NCBI GenBank assembly: GCA_036346205.1 | Contig: JARFJB010000889.1 | Span: 2,805,001-2,869,000 of the forward strand | Source: Vesta saturnalis | Taxonomy: Eukaryota > Arthropoda > Insecta > Coleoptera > Lampyridae | Length of the DNA stretch: 64,000 bases | Reading direction: 5' to 3' | Shown here: positions 1-11,039 of the stretch, in pieces | Numbering within the stretch: position 1 is the first letter of the stretch | Layout of the letters: each line of letters starts with the position of its first letter | The notes under the pieces: model-generated | Database searches by the model: none | Told to the model about the DNA's origin: nothing | Seen by the model: the letters and a program-made list of their open reading frames with translations, nothing else | Position numbers and translations under genes: made by a program

Positions 1-1310
1 TTATTGTGCTTGATTCGTGTTTGTGTCGTTTGTTTCTGGATTTGCTTGTGCTTGTGTGATTGTTCTTGTCTTGTCGTTTGCTGTGTTTGTGTTGTCTGTA
101 TTGTGGTTTATGTGTATTGTTGTCTCTGTGAATTTCGTTTTGAGTTATTGTGTTTCGATTTTCGTTGTGATTTGTTATTTTCGTGTTTGAGATGTTTTCG
201 TTTTTGTGAATTGTTACTGTTTCGAATTCGTGTTTGACGATTTTCGTGTATGATCGTGTTTCGTTGTTCGTTTTGTGTGCAATGTATTGTGCTTGCTTGT
301 GATTGTGTTTGTTTTGTGTGATTTTGTGTTTGTCGGTTTGTTTTGTTTTGTGTGATTTGTATGCTTGTGTTTGTGTTGTGCTTGTGTTTGTCATGTGATT
401 TTGGTTGTTATTTTCGTGGTTTATGATTTTCGTGCTTTGAATTTTTCGTTTATTCGATTTTTTTTCGTGTTTGGATTCGTTTGTGATGATTTTTCGTGTT
501 TGCGAATTTGTCGTTTTCGATTTCGTGTTTGCGAATTCTTTTTCGTTTTTCGTGTTTCGTGTTTGAAGTTGTTCGTTTTGCGAATTTTTCGTTTGTGTTG
601 GATTTCGTGATTTGAAATTTTTTCGTTTTTCGATTCGTGTTGATTTTTTTTCGTTTTGTAATGTTTTCGATTTTTCGTTTTGTGTCTTGTGTTTGCGATT
701 TCGTTTTTCGTGTTTGAATTTTCGTGTGTTCGTTTTTTCGTGTTTGTGAGAATTCTTTTCGTGTTTGCGATTTTCGTTTCGATTCGTTCATGAATTTTTC
801 GTTGTTCGATTGTGTTGCGAATTTTTTCGTGTGATCGTGTTTGCAGTTTTCGTGTATCGATTTTGCGATGTTTTTGCGAAATTTTCGTTTTCATTTCGTG
901 TTGTGTTATTTCGTGTTTGTCGAATTTTTCGTGTCATATCTTTTCGTTGTGTTGCGATTTCGTTTTCGTGAGTTTCGTTCGTGTTTGAGTTCGATCTTTG
1001 TGAATTTCACGTTCTTTCGTGTGAATTTTTCGTGAATTTTCGTTTTCGTGTCGATTTTCGTTGAATGTTTCGTTCGTTGATTTCGTTTTCGTGTTTGTGT
1101 GTTTGTGTATGTACCTGTGCGCTTGTTGTACTTGTGATTGTGCTTGTGTTGATTCTGTGTTTGTGCTTGTTCCTGCACTTGTGTTTGTGCTTGCGCTCGT
1201 ACTGGTTCTTGTGCTTGTGTTTGTGCATGTCCTGATTCTTGGGCTTGTAATTGTTCCTGTGCTTGTGTTTATGCTTGTGCTCGTGCTCGTGCTTGTGGTT
1301 GTGTCTGTGT
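1..1310. repeat. G+T-rich TTCG/TTCGTGTTTG low-complexity repeat
   Basis: The + strand is built almost only of T and G with short interspersed C, in degenerate units such as TTCGTGTTTG and GCGAATTTTCG. From about 1090 it shades into GTGCTTGTGTTTGTG minisatellite units. Long open frames on both strands give only Cys/Phe/Val-rich or Lys/Asn/Arg-rich low-complexity peptides and are not genes. The left end is cut by the window edge. Confidence 0.85.
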
Positions 1311-2140
1311 TTTGTAAAGCTAACTTTCACAGGAGACAATTTAGAATACAATCTCCGATACTGGACCAGCCCCTAGTCTGACCCAGACCAAATCCGATCT
1401 CTCAAGGCTAAAATACGATCCTTACATGGACATTAAACTATGCGAAAAATGGCATTATAAAAATACTTTGTTATACATTATTGATATTAAGTTTCTTGTT
1501 GTACATGAGATTAATTTGGTAGTGATTACCTTGAGCGACAACTAGATTTAATTATGACCCATAATTAAAGCAAAAAGGATTGCGACATTGTGACTCATAT
1601 TTAAAACCAAAATATATTGCATGTAAATAATACGTATTAAAAAGGTAAATAAATAAAAGCGACATTCCTTAATTTTCGATAATTACTATTGCTGTAAGCA
1701 GGTTAATCAATTAGTTAATTACACGTTTTATTTTTAAATCAATTTCATTTTAAAATATATTCAAATGAATTTTCACCACAAGAGGACCACAATCTAGATA
1801 TGGGATTAAAAGGAACCTAATAATTTAATAACAACAATCATGCAATCTCTTTTGACAAAAACGGAATCCTAATAAATATTAATAAACACATTTTAAATAG
1901 TCGCTAAACCGTACATTCACATTGTATAACAGGGTAATTAACTGATTATGCAATACCATTAACTGTTTATTGTCATTATAGTATTTAATAGTGTATTTTA
2001 AAATCAAATGTATACGTTATCTTTACCTTGATTAGTTTCTTTTAATACTAAAAATATCCTACCGTTTATTAACCCTTAAAAATAGGTAAAAAAACGATCC
2101 TACGTGCGCATGCATTTGCCTATCCTTTAGGGATCCCACC
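1311..2140. other. AT-rich stretch, nothing recognised
   Basis: No coding similarity, repeat structure or RNA gene is visible between the G+T-rich tract and the minisatellite. Confidence 0.6.
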
Positions 2141-2700
2141 AAAAGGGCTCTTAATACAGACAAAAAGGTTGAAAATACTGTCAGGGTTGAAATGTACGTC
2201 CCCTCGCAGGCGGTCTTGTGACGTCAAAATCCAAAGCAGTGTTGCCATATGTTTAGGTGACAACTTTAACCGACGTCATAAGTTTATTAAAAATAAGGGA
2301 TGAAAATACACGTCCTATACGTAAGCGAGTAAAAATAATTAGGGATAAAAGAAAGGTTGAAAATACGATCCACACGTGGGTGTATGTAAAAATAATTAGG
2401 GATAAACAGGTTGAAAATACGGTCTCACACGAGGGTATATAAAAATAATTAGGGATGAAAAACGGGATGAAAATACGGTCTCACACGCGAGTGTGTAAAA
2501 ATAGGGATGAAAAATGCGTCGTACACGTAAGCGAGTAAAAATAAGGGTGGAAAATCCGGTCTCACACGTGGATGTGCAAAAATAGGGGTGAAAAAACACG
2601 TCCTACACGTAAGCGTGTAAAAATAAGGGTGGAAAAACCGGTCCCCCACGTGGGCGGTCTTGTGACGTAAAAAAGCGGTGTTGCCAGATGCGTTAAGGTG
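2141..2700. repeat. Tandem minisatellite with palindromic cores
   Basis: About eight units of roughly 40-56 bp start at about 2297, 2341, 2398, 2453, 2505, 2546, 2586 and 2628. Each has the form GGRTGAAAA, then a dyad core, then TAAAAATAAG. Two core types occur: CCTACACGTAAGCGTGTA and GGTCTCACACGTGGRTGTG. The array is bracketed by two direct copies of a ~45 bp segment (about 2205-2250 and 2648-2690) containing GGCGGTCTTGTGACGT and GTGTTGCCA. Confidence 0.8.
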
Positions 2701-2712
2701 TCGGGGTTCTAC

Positions 2713-3320
2713 TATCGCCAATTTCGTTTTTCGTTAATAACTCATTAACCAATGATCTGACAGCTTTTTAGATTTGATATTATTAAGACACTTTTTACCA
2801 AGGAATAATTTTATCGTAATTAGAACTGCCGATCGTTTTTTGTTTTTTCCGTAGTGATACTAAGTTTTGTTTTTCTTATGGACGCCATTTTGAATTTTTG
2901 TTTTTTTTTTGATTATGCTAAAAAAGAGCTTTTTCACCATGTGTTGCATGTCACAAAAATAATTCATTTACAAGGTGCTTTTGAATTTTCTTGTTTCTAG
3001 TGAAGAAACTCAAAATCGGCAACGTCGCACTGGATAATTTTTATTACCATTCAGAGTCTTGTGTGAGAAAGAATTGAAGAAAAAGAAACGTGAAAATGTT
3101 TGAGAATGAAACTAACTTTTATTATTAACTAATAACGAATAAAAACGAATTACTCAACTAGTTGAATCGTTTCATTAAAAGTCTATTATTAAGATCTAAA
3201 ATGTTTTATAGTAAGTAAGTATATTGTTCTTTACACTGTTTGATTCCCTTTTCAAGAGGTTATGTAAATAAATTACACTTGTTTATGGTTTAACATTTAA
3301 AAAATCGTCAATAACTTATC
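2713..3320 (+). repeat. Left inverted arm of the Tc1/mariner element
   Basis: It pairs with 4925-5086 plus 5785-6160 on the opposite strand. The two arms differ by scattered substitutions and small indels, so the copy is not recent. Confidence 0.8.
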
Positions 3321-3645
3321 ACATACAACTAAAATAAATTATGCTCCTAATATTATAGTTTTAATTTTTATTTTTTGGTCTTTTTAAGTATGTGTGAAAT
3401 TTAGCAACTCCACTAAATTGTTACATAATACAAATTAGAAATCATTTTCGTGAATACTTTCTTTTAGAAAATAATCAAGCTATTGTCAATTAAAATCTGA
3501 AAATATTAATTTGTGGATACTTTATGCAAATCTAGTAGGATAAAAACAAAAGTTGGTATTGTTTATTTTCATATCTGTTTAACAGGTATAATTTAATAAA
3601 GCATTGTTGTGTTATTTCCTATAAAAGTATTAATTTAGAATCAAA

Positions 3646-4730
3646 ATGGTGCAAACATTTACGAATGACGAAAAAATAGATATGTTGGAATGTTATTTTA
3701 AATCTAACAAAAGCGCTAAACTTGCAAGTGATATGTAGGTATATTGAAAAATATCCCGAAAGACAACAGCCGCACAGGACAATTTTTACACGAATTATAC
3801 ATAATTTATGGACAAGTAAAAAGAGAGAAATACCATAATAATAATGAGGCAAGAATAAATACGATTATACAAACAATAGACAACAATCCAGAAATTTCAG
3901 TAAGACACGTAAACGACGAAACTAATATACCTAAATCATCCATCCACGGAATTATCAAATCAAATAAATATCACCCGTATAAACTAAAAATTGTTCAAGG
4001 ACTAAACCCCACCGATTATCCTAAAAGGCAACAGTTTTGACGGTGGTATCTTCAAAAATGCCAAGAAGATGAAAATTTTCCGACGAAAGTCTTGTGGACA
4101 GATGAAAACCACGTTACTAACTGTGGTGTATTTAATCGGAACAACTATCATTATTGGGCGAGAGAAAATCCACATTTAACAGCACCAAGACGATTTCAAA
4201 TTAGATTGGTTTTAACGTTTGGTGTGGCATGATAGGTAATTTTTATTATTGTTGTTTGCTTTTACATTTATTTTTTTTATGAAAATTTAGATTGTCATCT
4301 GATAGGTCCATTCATTCTTTATTAAAATTTAAATGGAACTGGATATGCAGAATTGCTCGTAAATCAAATATTTCCTTCAATAAGAAGACTATTTGAACCT
4401 GAACAAATACAACAGATCTGGGTTCAGCAAGATGGGTGTCCTGCTCATAGGACTAGACCGGTCCGTGAATTATTATTTGAGCATTTTAATGACCGTGTAA
4501 TTTCCAGTAATGGCCCTGTTTCTTGGTCAGCGTGATCACCTGACATTAGCCCTTTAGATTTTTTCTATGGGGTAATGTTAAAAACCAAGTATATGATTCT
4601 GATCCGCCTGATACCCGCGAGATATTAGAACGTAGAACAGTTGATATTCTACGTTCTATTAATAGAAATACCGTTAGGAGAACTTGCAACGCTGTGAAAA
4701 ATGTATAGAACATAATGGTAGGCATATCAA
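3646..4730 (+). pseudogene. Tc1/mariner-family transposase, broken, with intact intron
   Basis: This is the DNA-cutting enzyme of the surrounding element. The ATG at 3646 opens with MVQTFTNDEKIDMLECY, typical of the N-terminal helix-turn-helix of this insect family. Frame breaks follow at the TAG near 3736, near 3830 and at 4038. The second HTH region (about 3850-4035) ends in NKYHPYKLKIVQGL. The catalytic part shows WTDENHVTNCGVFNR (first Asp), WVQQDGCPAHRTR (second Asp) and SPDISPLDFF (third acidic box), each in its own frame. Several stops and shifts make it inactive. A 55 bp intron at 4236-4290 still has GT and AG ends. Family members are usually about 330-350 residues, which this span matches. 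Confidence 0.85.
4236..4290 (+). other. Short spliceosomal intron in the transposase
   Basis: The intron starts GTAATTTT and ends AAAATTTAG. Removing it joins VWCGMI to DCHLIGPF in frame, as the family alignment requires. Without removal the frame hits TGA. This is seen directly in the sequence; use of the sites is inferred. Confidence 0.7.
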
Positions 4731-5086
4731 ACAATTTAAATAAGTTAATTTAGGCAGCATTTTTTAAATGATTTTAATAGACCTTAGTTGTACCCTTAAG
4801 TATTTGTTATTGCCATTCCCACAGTACCTAATTAATAATAAAAATTAATTTCAATTTCTAAAATGTTCACACCTTATTTTCTTCACTTAGCTTACCACCT
4901 TTTTATTTTAATTCTTATACCTAATACGTTATTGATAACTTTTTTATCAGTAAATCATCAACAAGTTTACATAACAACTTGCAAAATGGATTAAACAGTG
5001 CAAGGAAGAATATACGGTAAACTTATTATAACACGTTGAGGATCTTAGTAGACTTTTAATGAAACAATTCAACTAGTAGAGTAATT

Positions 5087-5784
5087 TAATGGCTTAGTTC
5101 TTAAGTTTTCAGACTCTATTACACTATTGGGTATGACTGTATCTTCAAATCTCTCATGGGTTGACCATCTTCTGTCAGCTACCAAAACAGTTGCTCGTAA
5201 AATGGGCTTTTTGTACAGATCTAAGCAGTACTTTACCTCTCGACAACTCCTTCTGCTATATAAGGCCCAAATTCGGCCTCATTTGGAATATAATTCTCAC
5301 CTCTGGGTTAGTGCTCCCCAATACGCTCTCGATATCGTTGATCGTATTCAAAAGAGAGCGATTAGGCTTATAAATGACCCGTTCTTAACTTCCCACATAC
5401 AGTCCCTTGAGCATAGAAGGATGGTTTCAGTTCTTTCTTTGTATTATCGTTATTACAACGGCTATTGTGCTGCTGAATTATACTTTTTGAAACCATCTCG
5501 GGCTATCTTTGCGAGAAACACTCGGTTCGCTCATTAACATCATCAGTATGCAGTACAAATCTCCACCTGTCGTACCAAACGGGCGCAATCCACAGTTTTC
5601 TACACGGCTTCTAAACTCTGGAATGATCTCCCTAGTTCCTGCCTTCCTCCCACTTATGATATGAGAAAATTTAAGGTAGCTGTTCAAAGGCATTTATTGG
5701 CAATTCATTATCCCTCTATCCATCCTCCTAAGTGTTCCTGAGTGCTTTAGCACGATAGGCCAAATTTAGCCTGTTCAGGTCCAC
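5087..5784 (+). mobile_element. 5'-truncated LINE (Jockey/CR1-like) inserted in the right arm
   Basis: The arm sequence stops after GTAGAGTAATTT (5086) and resumes at AATTCGTTTTTATTCG (about 5785). The insert is the 3' end of a non-LTR retrotransposon. Its short 3' UTR contains GCTTTAGCACGATAGGCC and ends GGTCCACAATCATAAAA, the same end as the copy at 33.5 kb. The short AATT repeat at the junctions is a possible target duplication. Confidence 0.85.
5127..5741 (+). pseudogene. LINE reverse transcriptase, C-terminal fragment
   Basis: This is the thumb and C-terminal part of a LINE reverse transcriptase. It begins MGMTVSSNLSWVDHLL and contains FLYRSKQYFTSRQLLLLYK and IRPHLEYNSHLW, the diagnostic C-terminal block of Jockey/CR1-type elements. 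One TAA at 5535 breaks the frame; downstream the same frame continues to the natural end at HPPKCS (TGA near 5739). The palm domain and catalytic FADD box are absent because of 5' truncation. It is nearly identical to the 33.5-34.6 kb copy, so insertion is fairly recent. Confidence 0.88.
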
Positions 5785-6160
5785 AATCATAAAAATTCGT
5801 TTTTATTCGTTATTAATAAAAGTCTATTTCATTCTCAAACATATTATTTGCGCTTCATTATCTTCACGTATGTTATTCTGCCTCACACAAGAGTTTCAAC
5901 GGTAATAAAAGTTATTGAATGCGACGTTGCCAATTTTGAGTTTCTTCACTAGAAGTAAGAAAATTCAAAAACACCTTGTAAATGAATTATTTTTGTAACA
6001 TGCGATACATGGTGGAAAAGCTCTTAAAACCAAGAATTCAAAATGGCGTCCATGAGAAAAACATTCCTTGGTAAAAAGTGTCTTAATAATGTCAAATCTA
6101 AAAAGCTGTCAGATCATGGGTTAATGAGTTATTAACGAAAAACAAAATGGGCGATTTTCG

Positions 6161-7230
6161 ATTTTTTTCAAATATCTAAAAAAGTAAATGCATCACAAAA
6201 ATTTTATAAACGGATCTTATTTGAGACCAAAATTCTCTAAAACTTTCCCCATTTAACCAACATTCTAACTCTAATAATAGCTGAGATCCCAATGGTGAGC
6301 ATCGAATTTGGGACACTGGGTATAATAAAATAAAAGTGACATTAGTTTTAAAAATTTTTATAAAAAATTTAAAAAAATCAATTGTATTGCAAGTTACTTT
6401 AGTGTTCATGTCTTCTGTAAATTAGTGAAAAAATAATAAAGGGATTTAGATAAATTATTCTAAATATTGATTTAATCCCTCATCTTGCCTGTGACAGGTA
6501 AGTATTCAGGTAAAACTCTGAAAAAATTTCACTCCGCTACGCTAGAGAGCGCTGCGAGCGATTTATATTTCGTCAAGCTATGTACAGGGGCCTTAATACA
6601 CATATTTAAAATACTTACCTCTTTTGGTTTTTTAATAGTGTATTTTTGTATTTACACAAAAATACACCATCAAAAAACCCAAAAAAGCTAAGTATTTTAA
6701 ATATGTTTGTAAATAATGATTGACAAATTCTCAAACTTTCAGTACCAGCACTTCCTACAAATAGCTGTCGTTGAACTGCAATAATGGCGATATACAATGT
6801 CTCTATCTAAATAATCCCGACATATCTATATTAGTAAAAATTAAAAAAAAAAGTCTGGAAAATGTAGTGCTTTCTATGGTACATTAAATTTGCTTTCCCG
6901 TCGACCGTTTATTAAATTAAGTATAGTTAATAAATACAAAATCATTCATTAATAACTTTTATTAATAAATCTTTTTTAATACGGATTCAACATGAGGTCT
7001 CCTTCCTCTTTTAGGAATTAAAATCATTTTTTCTAATACCAAAAACTGTCATTGAAGTTGATGTTTTTATTACTAATAAAAAAAAAGTGTTTGTTGCTCA
7101 GGCAACACTTTTAGTTCCTAGTCATAAAAACACTTTTACTTCCTATGATTTTTTAATTTTAATGTTTATTTAAAACAACTACAAAATTATTAAACAACGT
7201 AAAAAAATTACGAACACAATAATTACAAAT
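6161..7230. other. AT-rich stretch with hairpins, no gene
   Basis: No recognisable protein. It contains the hairpin at 6599-6710 and a smaller stem-loop around 7085-7135 (AAAGTGTTTG...CAACACTTTT). Confidence 0.6.
6599..6710. repeat. Near-perfect hairpin, about 47 bp arms
   Basis: The left arm begins ACATATTTAAAATACTTA and the right arm ends TAAGTATTTTAAATATGT. The arms also share GGTTTTTT...AAAAAACC and GTGTATTTTTGT...ACAAAAATACAC around a loop of about 6 nt. It may be a small MITE. Confidence 0.75.
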
Positions 7231-7240
7231 TAATTATTTA

Positions 7241-7961
7241 GGATCTAGGAAAATTCACCGCCAACAATTCACCGACAGAAATTCGCCGACAACAATTCAC
7301 CGAAAGTAAATTCACCTCCACAACAATTCACCGAAACAACAATTCACCGAAACCAACATTCACCGGAAAAAAAATTATTATTTAACTAATTAGTGAAAAG
7401 TAACTTATCTATAACCACCAGATAGTACTTGGGTAAATATATTTAACTTTAATGGTAGCCCTCTTTCATTGTGTAATAATAAATATAATAATAAAGAAAA
7501 TATTAGTGTATAAAAATATAATTTATTAATAAAAATCATCGTCAAAAGTAAGGCAAATATACATATTTGACATAATATTATTATTAAAACATCGACAAAA
7601 TAATAAACATAATATAAGCAAAAATTAATAAGATATGTTATGGGCTATCCAAAACTAAATGAGTTATGATAATGTACTTTTCATAGGAATTAATTAAAGG
7701 TACATCAACATCGAATAACAGGAGGTAAGTTATTTTTAACTAATTAGAAAACAAAATTAGTGTGTTACTGTAATATATTTTTGTTAAGATTCTATTGAAG
7801 ATAATTAAAATATCTAATAATTATTCTTATTATGAGCGATGAATTTTTGTTTCGGTGAATGTTGATTTCGGTGAATTGTTGTGGCGGTGAATTTACTTTC
7901 GGTGATTTGTTGTCGATGAATTGCTGTCGGTGAATTGTTGGCGGTGAACTTTCCGGAACCC
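7241..7961. mobile_element. MULE-like non-autonomous element with 9 bp target duplication
   Basis: The terminal inverted repeats are about 130 bp (7241-7378 and 7835-7961). They start GG and read GGATCTAGGAAAATTCACCG on the left and, inverted, GGGTTCCGGAAAGTTCACCG on the right. Both are made of repeated AATTCACCG blocks. AATTATTTA flanks both sides (7232-7240, 7962-7970). A 9 bp duplication, long inverted ends and GG termini fit Mutator-like elements. The interior is AT-rich with no transposase. Confidence 0.75.
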
Positions 7962-8549
7962 AATTATTTATATTAATATGAAAAGTGCAATTTGAGGCAC
8001 TTTGAAAATTAAACAAGCCTGCAATGTCCTTTTTAGAATAATTAATAAGTTGATTTTGACCATCTACAACTACAGGTTTACTTGTTTCTTCAACTATGGT
8101 AATATTGTTAGTTGCACTAGTGCTAGGTTGATCCAGTCTCAGCATTTTTTTGCAGTATCACTTTTAGTTTTTAAGGAATCCTCGACGTAACCTTCTGCCA
8201 CAGTGCCAGATTTCCAACCACCATGTCTTTTCAGACATGTGAGGTCTCCGCCAGCATCTACTAGAACAGGGCCCGCTCTAGCCTTCATGTCACCCCGGAC
8301 AAGCAGACAATTTGCCGCCAGTTTTTTTTAAATAAAATAAAAATTATGTTAAAATCATTTATTTAAAAAAATATATGTAATACATTACATAATAAACATT
8401 TAAAAAGGGCAAAACTTAAAAGTATTGGTACATGTATGGTGCATTTTTATTGCTATACTTATATTCTATTAAGAAAGTACAAAAAATATTGCATAACCAA
8501 ACAGAGAAATTTTAGATTCTATAAAAATGTAACTATAAAATAAACTAAC

Positions 8550-11039
8550 CTAAAAGAAATTTTTCTTTCTAACTTTGATTTCCGCAAATGTTTTTATTAC
8601 ATCTTTTAAGTTAACTTGATCAGCAGTTTCATGCTCAATCGCTAAAATGGCCAACCCATTAACACGATTTTGCGTTGTAGTTGAACATAAAACATTCTTA
8701 ATCATTTTTAATTTGGAAAAACTTCTTTCTCCACTTGCAACAGTTATTGGTATACACAGCAATACTCTTAAGGAAACACTTAGGTTTGGGGCACTATTTA
8801 ACATTGTTATTAATTTTAGAACAGTGCTTGAGCTTTCTTTTTCGCCCATAAGCCCAGATACTGCACAAATTTCTTCTGCTAATTCTACCCCATTAATATC
8901 AACAGAATCACCGTGAGTTAAAATACTTTCTAGATCGTTGCAATGTTTTAAAAGAGTTTCTTTAGACATGCCCTTTAAATCATATATATTATATAAAAAT
9001 TGAAAATAATTACTATGGTGACTAAGTTGTTTAAATCTAATATCTATTGCATTTAGTGCCTGGTCAATTGTAAAATAAAAAAATCTACCTTATAATTTTC
9101 TTTAGGATTCTCGATCGGTTCTTCTCGAGCTTCGTATGAGAAATTCCTTTTTTTTCTTCTTACGCGGTGTCGTGGTATTGTTGATTCAAAATTGGCTTCA
9201 ACGTCAATTTCGTCAGCCAGTTCTCTCGCATCAACAGTAGTTTCATTAAAAGATTTATCCGATCGAAGATCCTGAAAAAACTTTTTGCAATTTTGCAAAA
9301 GATCAAATGCAGATGCTAGATCAAAATCTTTTGTCTGCAACAATTTGCTTATTCGATTAATACAGTTTAAAATTTTATACCAAAGAACTATTGAACACAA
9401 AAATTTAAATTGTTTAATACAACTTAATAAACCCGAGGCTTCGTCCTTTATTAAATTATCAATTTCTTCATTGTCATAAATGCTTAGCAAGGCGTCGTAT
9501 ACGCCCCCGATATAAAATCTTAAAGGCTTTAAAGCCTCTATCCTACTCTCCCATCTAGTATCACTTAATGGTTTTAAAGTCGTACCATGGACATGTTTTA
9601 GAAGAATTTCCCAGCGAAAAGTAGATGCGGAAAAAATACATATATTTTTTGAATCATATTAAAAAAATTAGCGCCTTCCAAAGATGCTTTTACCATATCG
9701 TTAACTACTAGATTGAGAGAGTGACTACTACATGGAACGTAGAAAGCTCGCGGATTTAGGTTCTTAATCCTAGATTGCACTCCTGATTTATCGCCCTGCA
9801 TATTAGACCCGTTGACATATTCCTGTCCTCTTATATCCTGTAAATTTAAACCCAAATTATTAAGTTCTGCAATTATAATTTCAAATATTTACTTCCCTGT
9901 AGACCTTTTAACTGGAAGAAAACCCAAAAAGCTTTCCCTAATTTTAATTTCAACCTCATCCTGATTGGAATCAGTTTTATTGATTGAAACATACCTGATT
10001 ACAAGAGTCATTTGCTCCACCTTAGAAATATCAGGAGTGCAATCTAAAATTATCGAATAATATTTGGCTTTTTTTATTTCATTAATAATATAAGATTTCA
10101 CACTTTGATGCAACAGTTCTATTATCTCGTTTTGAATATTTTTCCCAAGATAGTGAGCTTTCGTTTCTTCTTTTTTAAGCACCCTACGTGCGTGTTCTTC
10201 CATGACGGGATCAAATTCAGATAGCAGCTCAACTATTTTTAAGAAGTTACCGTTATTATGCTCAAACAGCTTGTCGCTTGTACCTTGGAAAGCCAGACAA
10301 CTTTTACCAAGAATTTTAGTGATTGCTACGATTCTTAAAAGTACTTCTTGCCAATGGTTTATTTCAGCATTAACAAGTCTTTGGGAATCCGCATCTACAG
10401 TTTTACAACACTTTAATCTTAGGTTCAGTTCTAGAAAAGATTTTTGGGACTAAATATGATTTTTAGAAATTTCGTGGTCTTTTAGAGTTTGATTCAGATG
10501 CTTCCAACTTTTAAACCCCTCCTTTGAAAGGGAACTAAGTACACAGCCAAAAATTTTGCAGCAAAAGCAATATACGTAATTTTTTGAGACAGAGTACACT
10601 AGCCAGTCACTTAAAATTTGCTCTCCATTACTTAAAATTCTTTTATAACAATTAGGGCTAAATTTTCTACCAGTCTCATCGTATGGAAATCTATAATTGT
10701 ACAATGGTTTAGGTGGACCTTGCCTTACCAAAAAGATTCTTTCGGCGTCTGGTAGTATCATTGGCCAGAGTGCTGGATCTGAGCGCTTTCTGTAGGTGCC
10801 ACGTTGGTATCAATAGTGCTCTCATTTGGCGACGGAGGGCTGCCACTGTCAGTTGCAAGTATTAGTTCAGGTATATCGTTCATTTGTTGATCCTCATTTT
10901 TCTCAGGTGAGTCTCTGTCGTCACAGTCTTCCAATGCTGTCTTTGATGTAGAACATTTTGAGTCGTCATTTGTTTTGGTACTGCCCGGCGTACTCTGTAA
11001 ATAATTTAGTAAAGTGCCAGCTTGTCTTTGCCTTTGCAT
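8550..11039 (-). pseudogene. hAT transposase (ZMYM1/DUF4371-like), broken
   Basis: Order on the minus strand is as follows. A low-complexity N-terminus (from MQRQRQAGTLLNYLQSTPGS at 11039) runs to about 10758. Then comes a TTF-type zinc finger region with PLYNYRFPYDETGRKFSPN and YCFCCKIFG. A DUF4371-like segment contains YYSIILDCTPDISKVEQM (about 10050), and VPCSSHSLNLVVND is RNase-H-like core around 9720. The hAT C-terminal dimerisation box SGERSFSKLKMIKN is at about 8700. Frames change at about 10758, 10450, 9890 and 9610, and there is a gap around 9000-9060, so no intact enzyme is made. Length and domain order match the ZMYM1-like insect hAT group. Confidence 0.88.

Larger units (their letters stand above)
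2710..6160. mobile_element. Tc1/mariner-type transposon with long inverted arms
   Basis: Two inverted arms of about 600 bp face each other: 2713-3320 and 4925-6160, the latter interrupted by a LINE at 5087-5784. They share landmarks such as TTAATAACTCATTAACC, TTTTTACCAAGGAAT, ATGGACGCCAT and CATTCTCAAAC in opposite orientation. Between them lies a broken transposase read left to right. The outer ends read ATCGCCAATTTCG and, inverted, ATCGCCCATTTTG. A TA duplication is expected for this superfamily but the exact ends are blurred. Confidence 0.8.

Noticed and set aside
1..1381. Several 60-157 codon open frames on both strands
   Set aside because: They follow from the G+T-rich TTCG repeat; peptides are low complexity with no domain.
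7248..7378. Regularly repeated ATTCACCG, looking like a CRISPR array
   Set aside because: Repeats are too short and uneven, have no spacers, and are mirrored at 7835-7954; they are sub-repeats of transposon ends.
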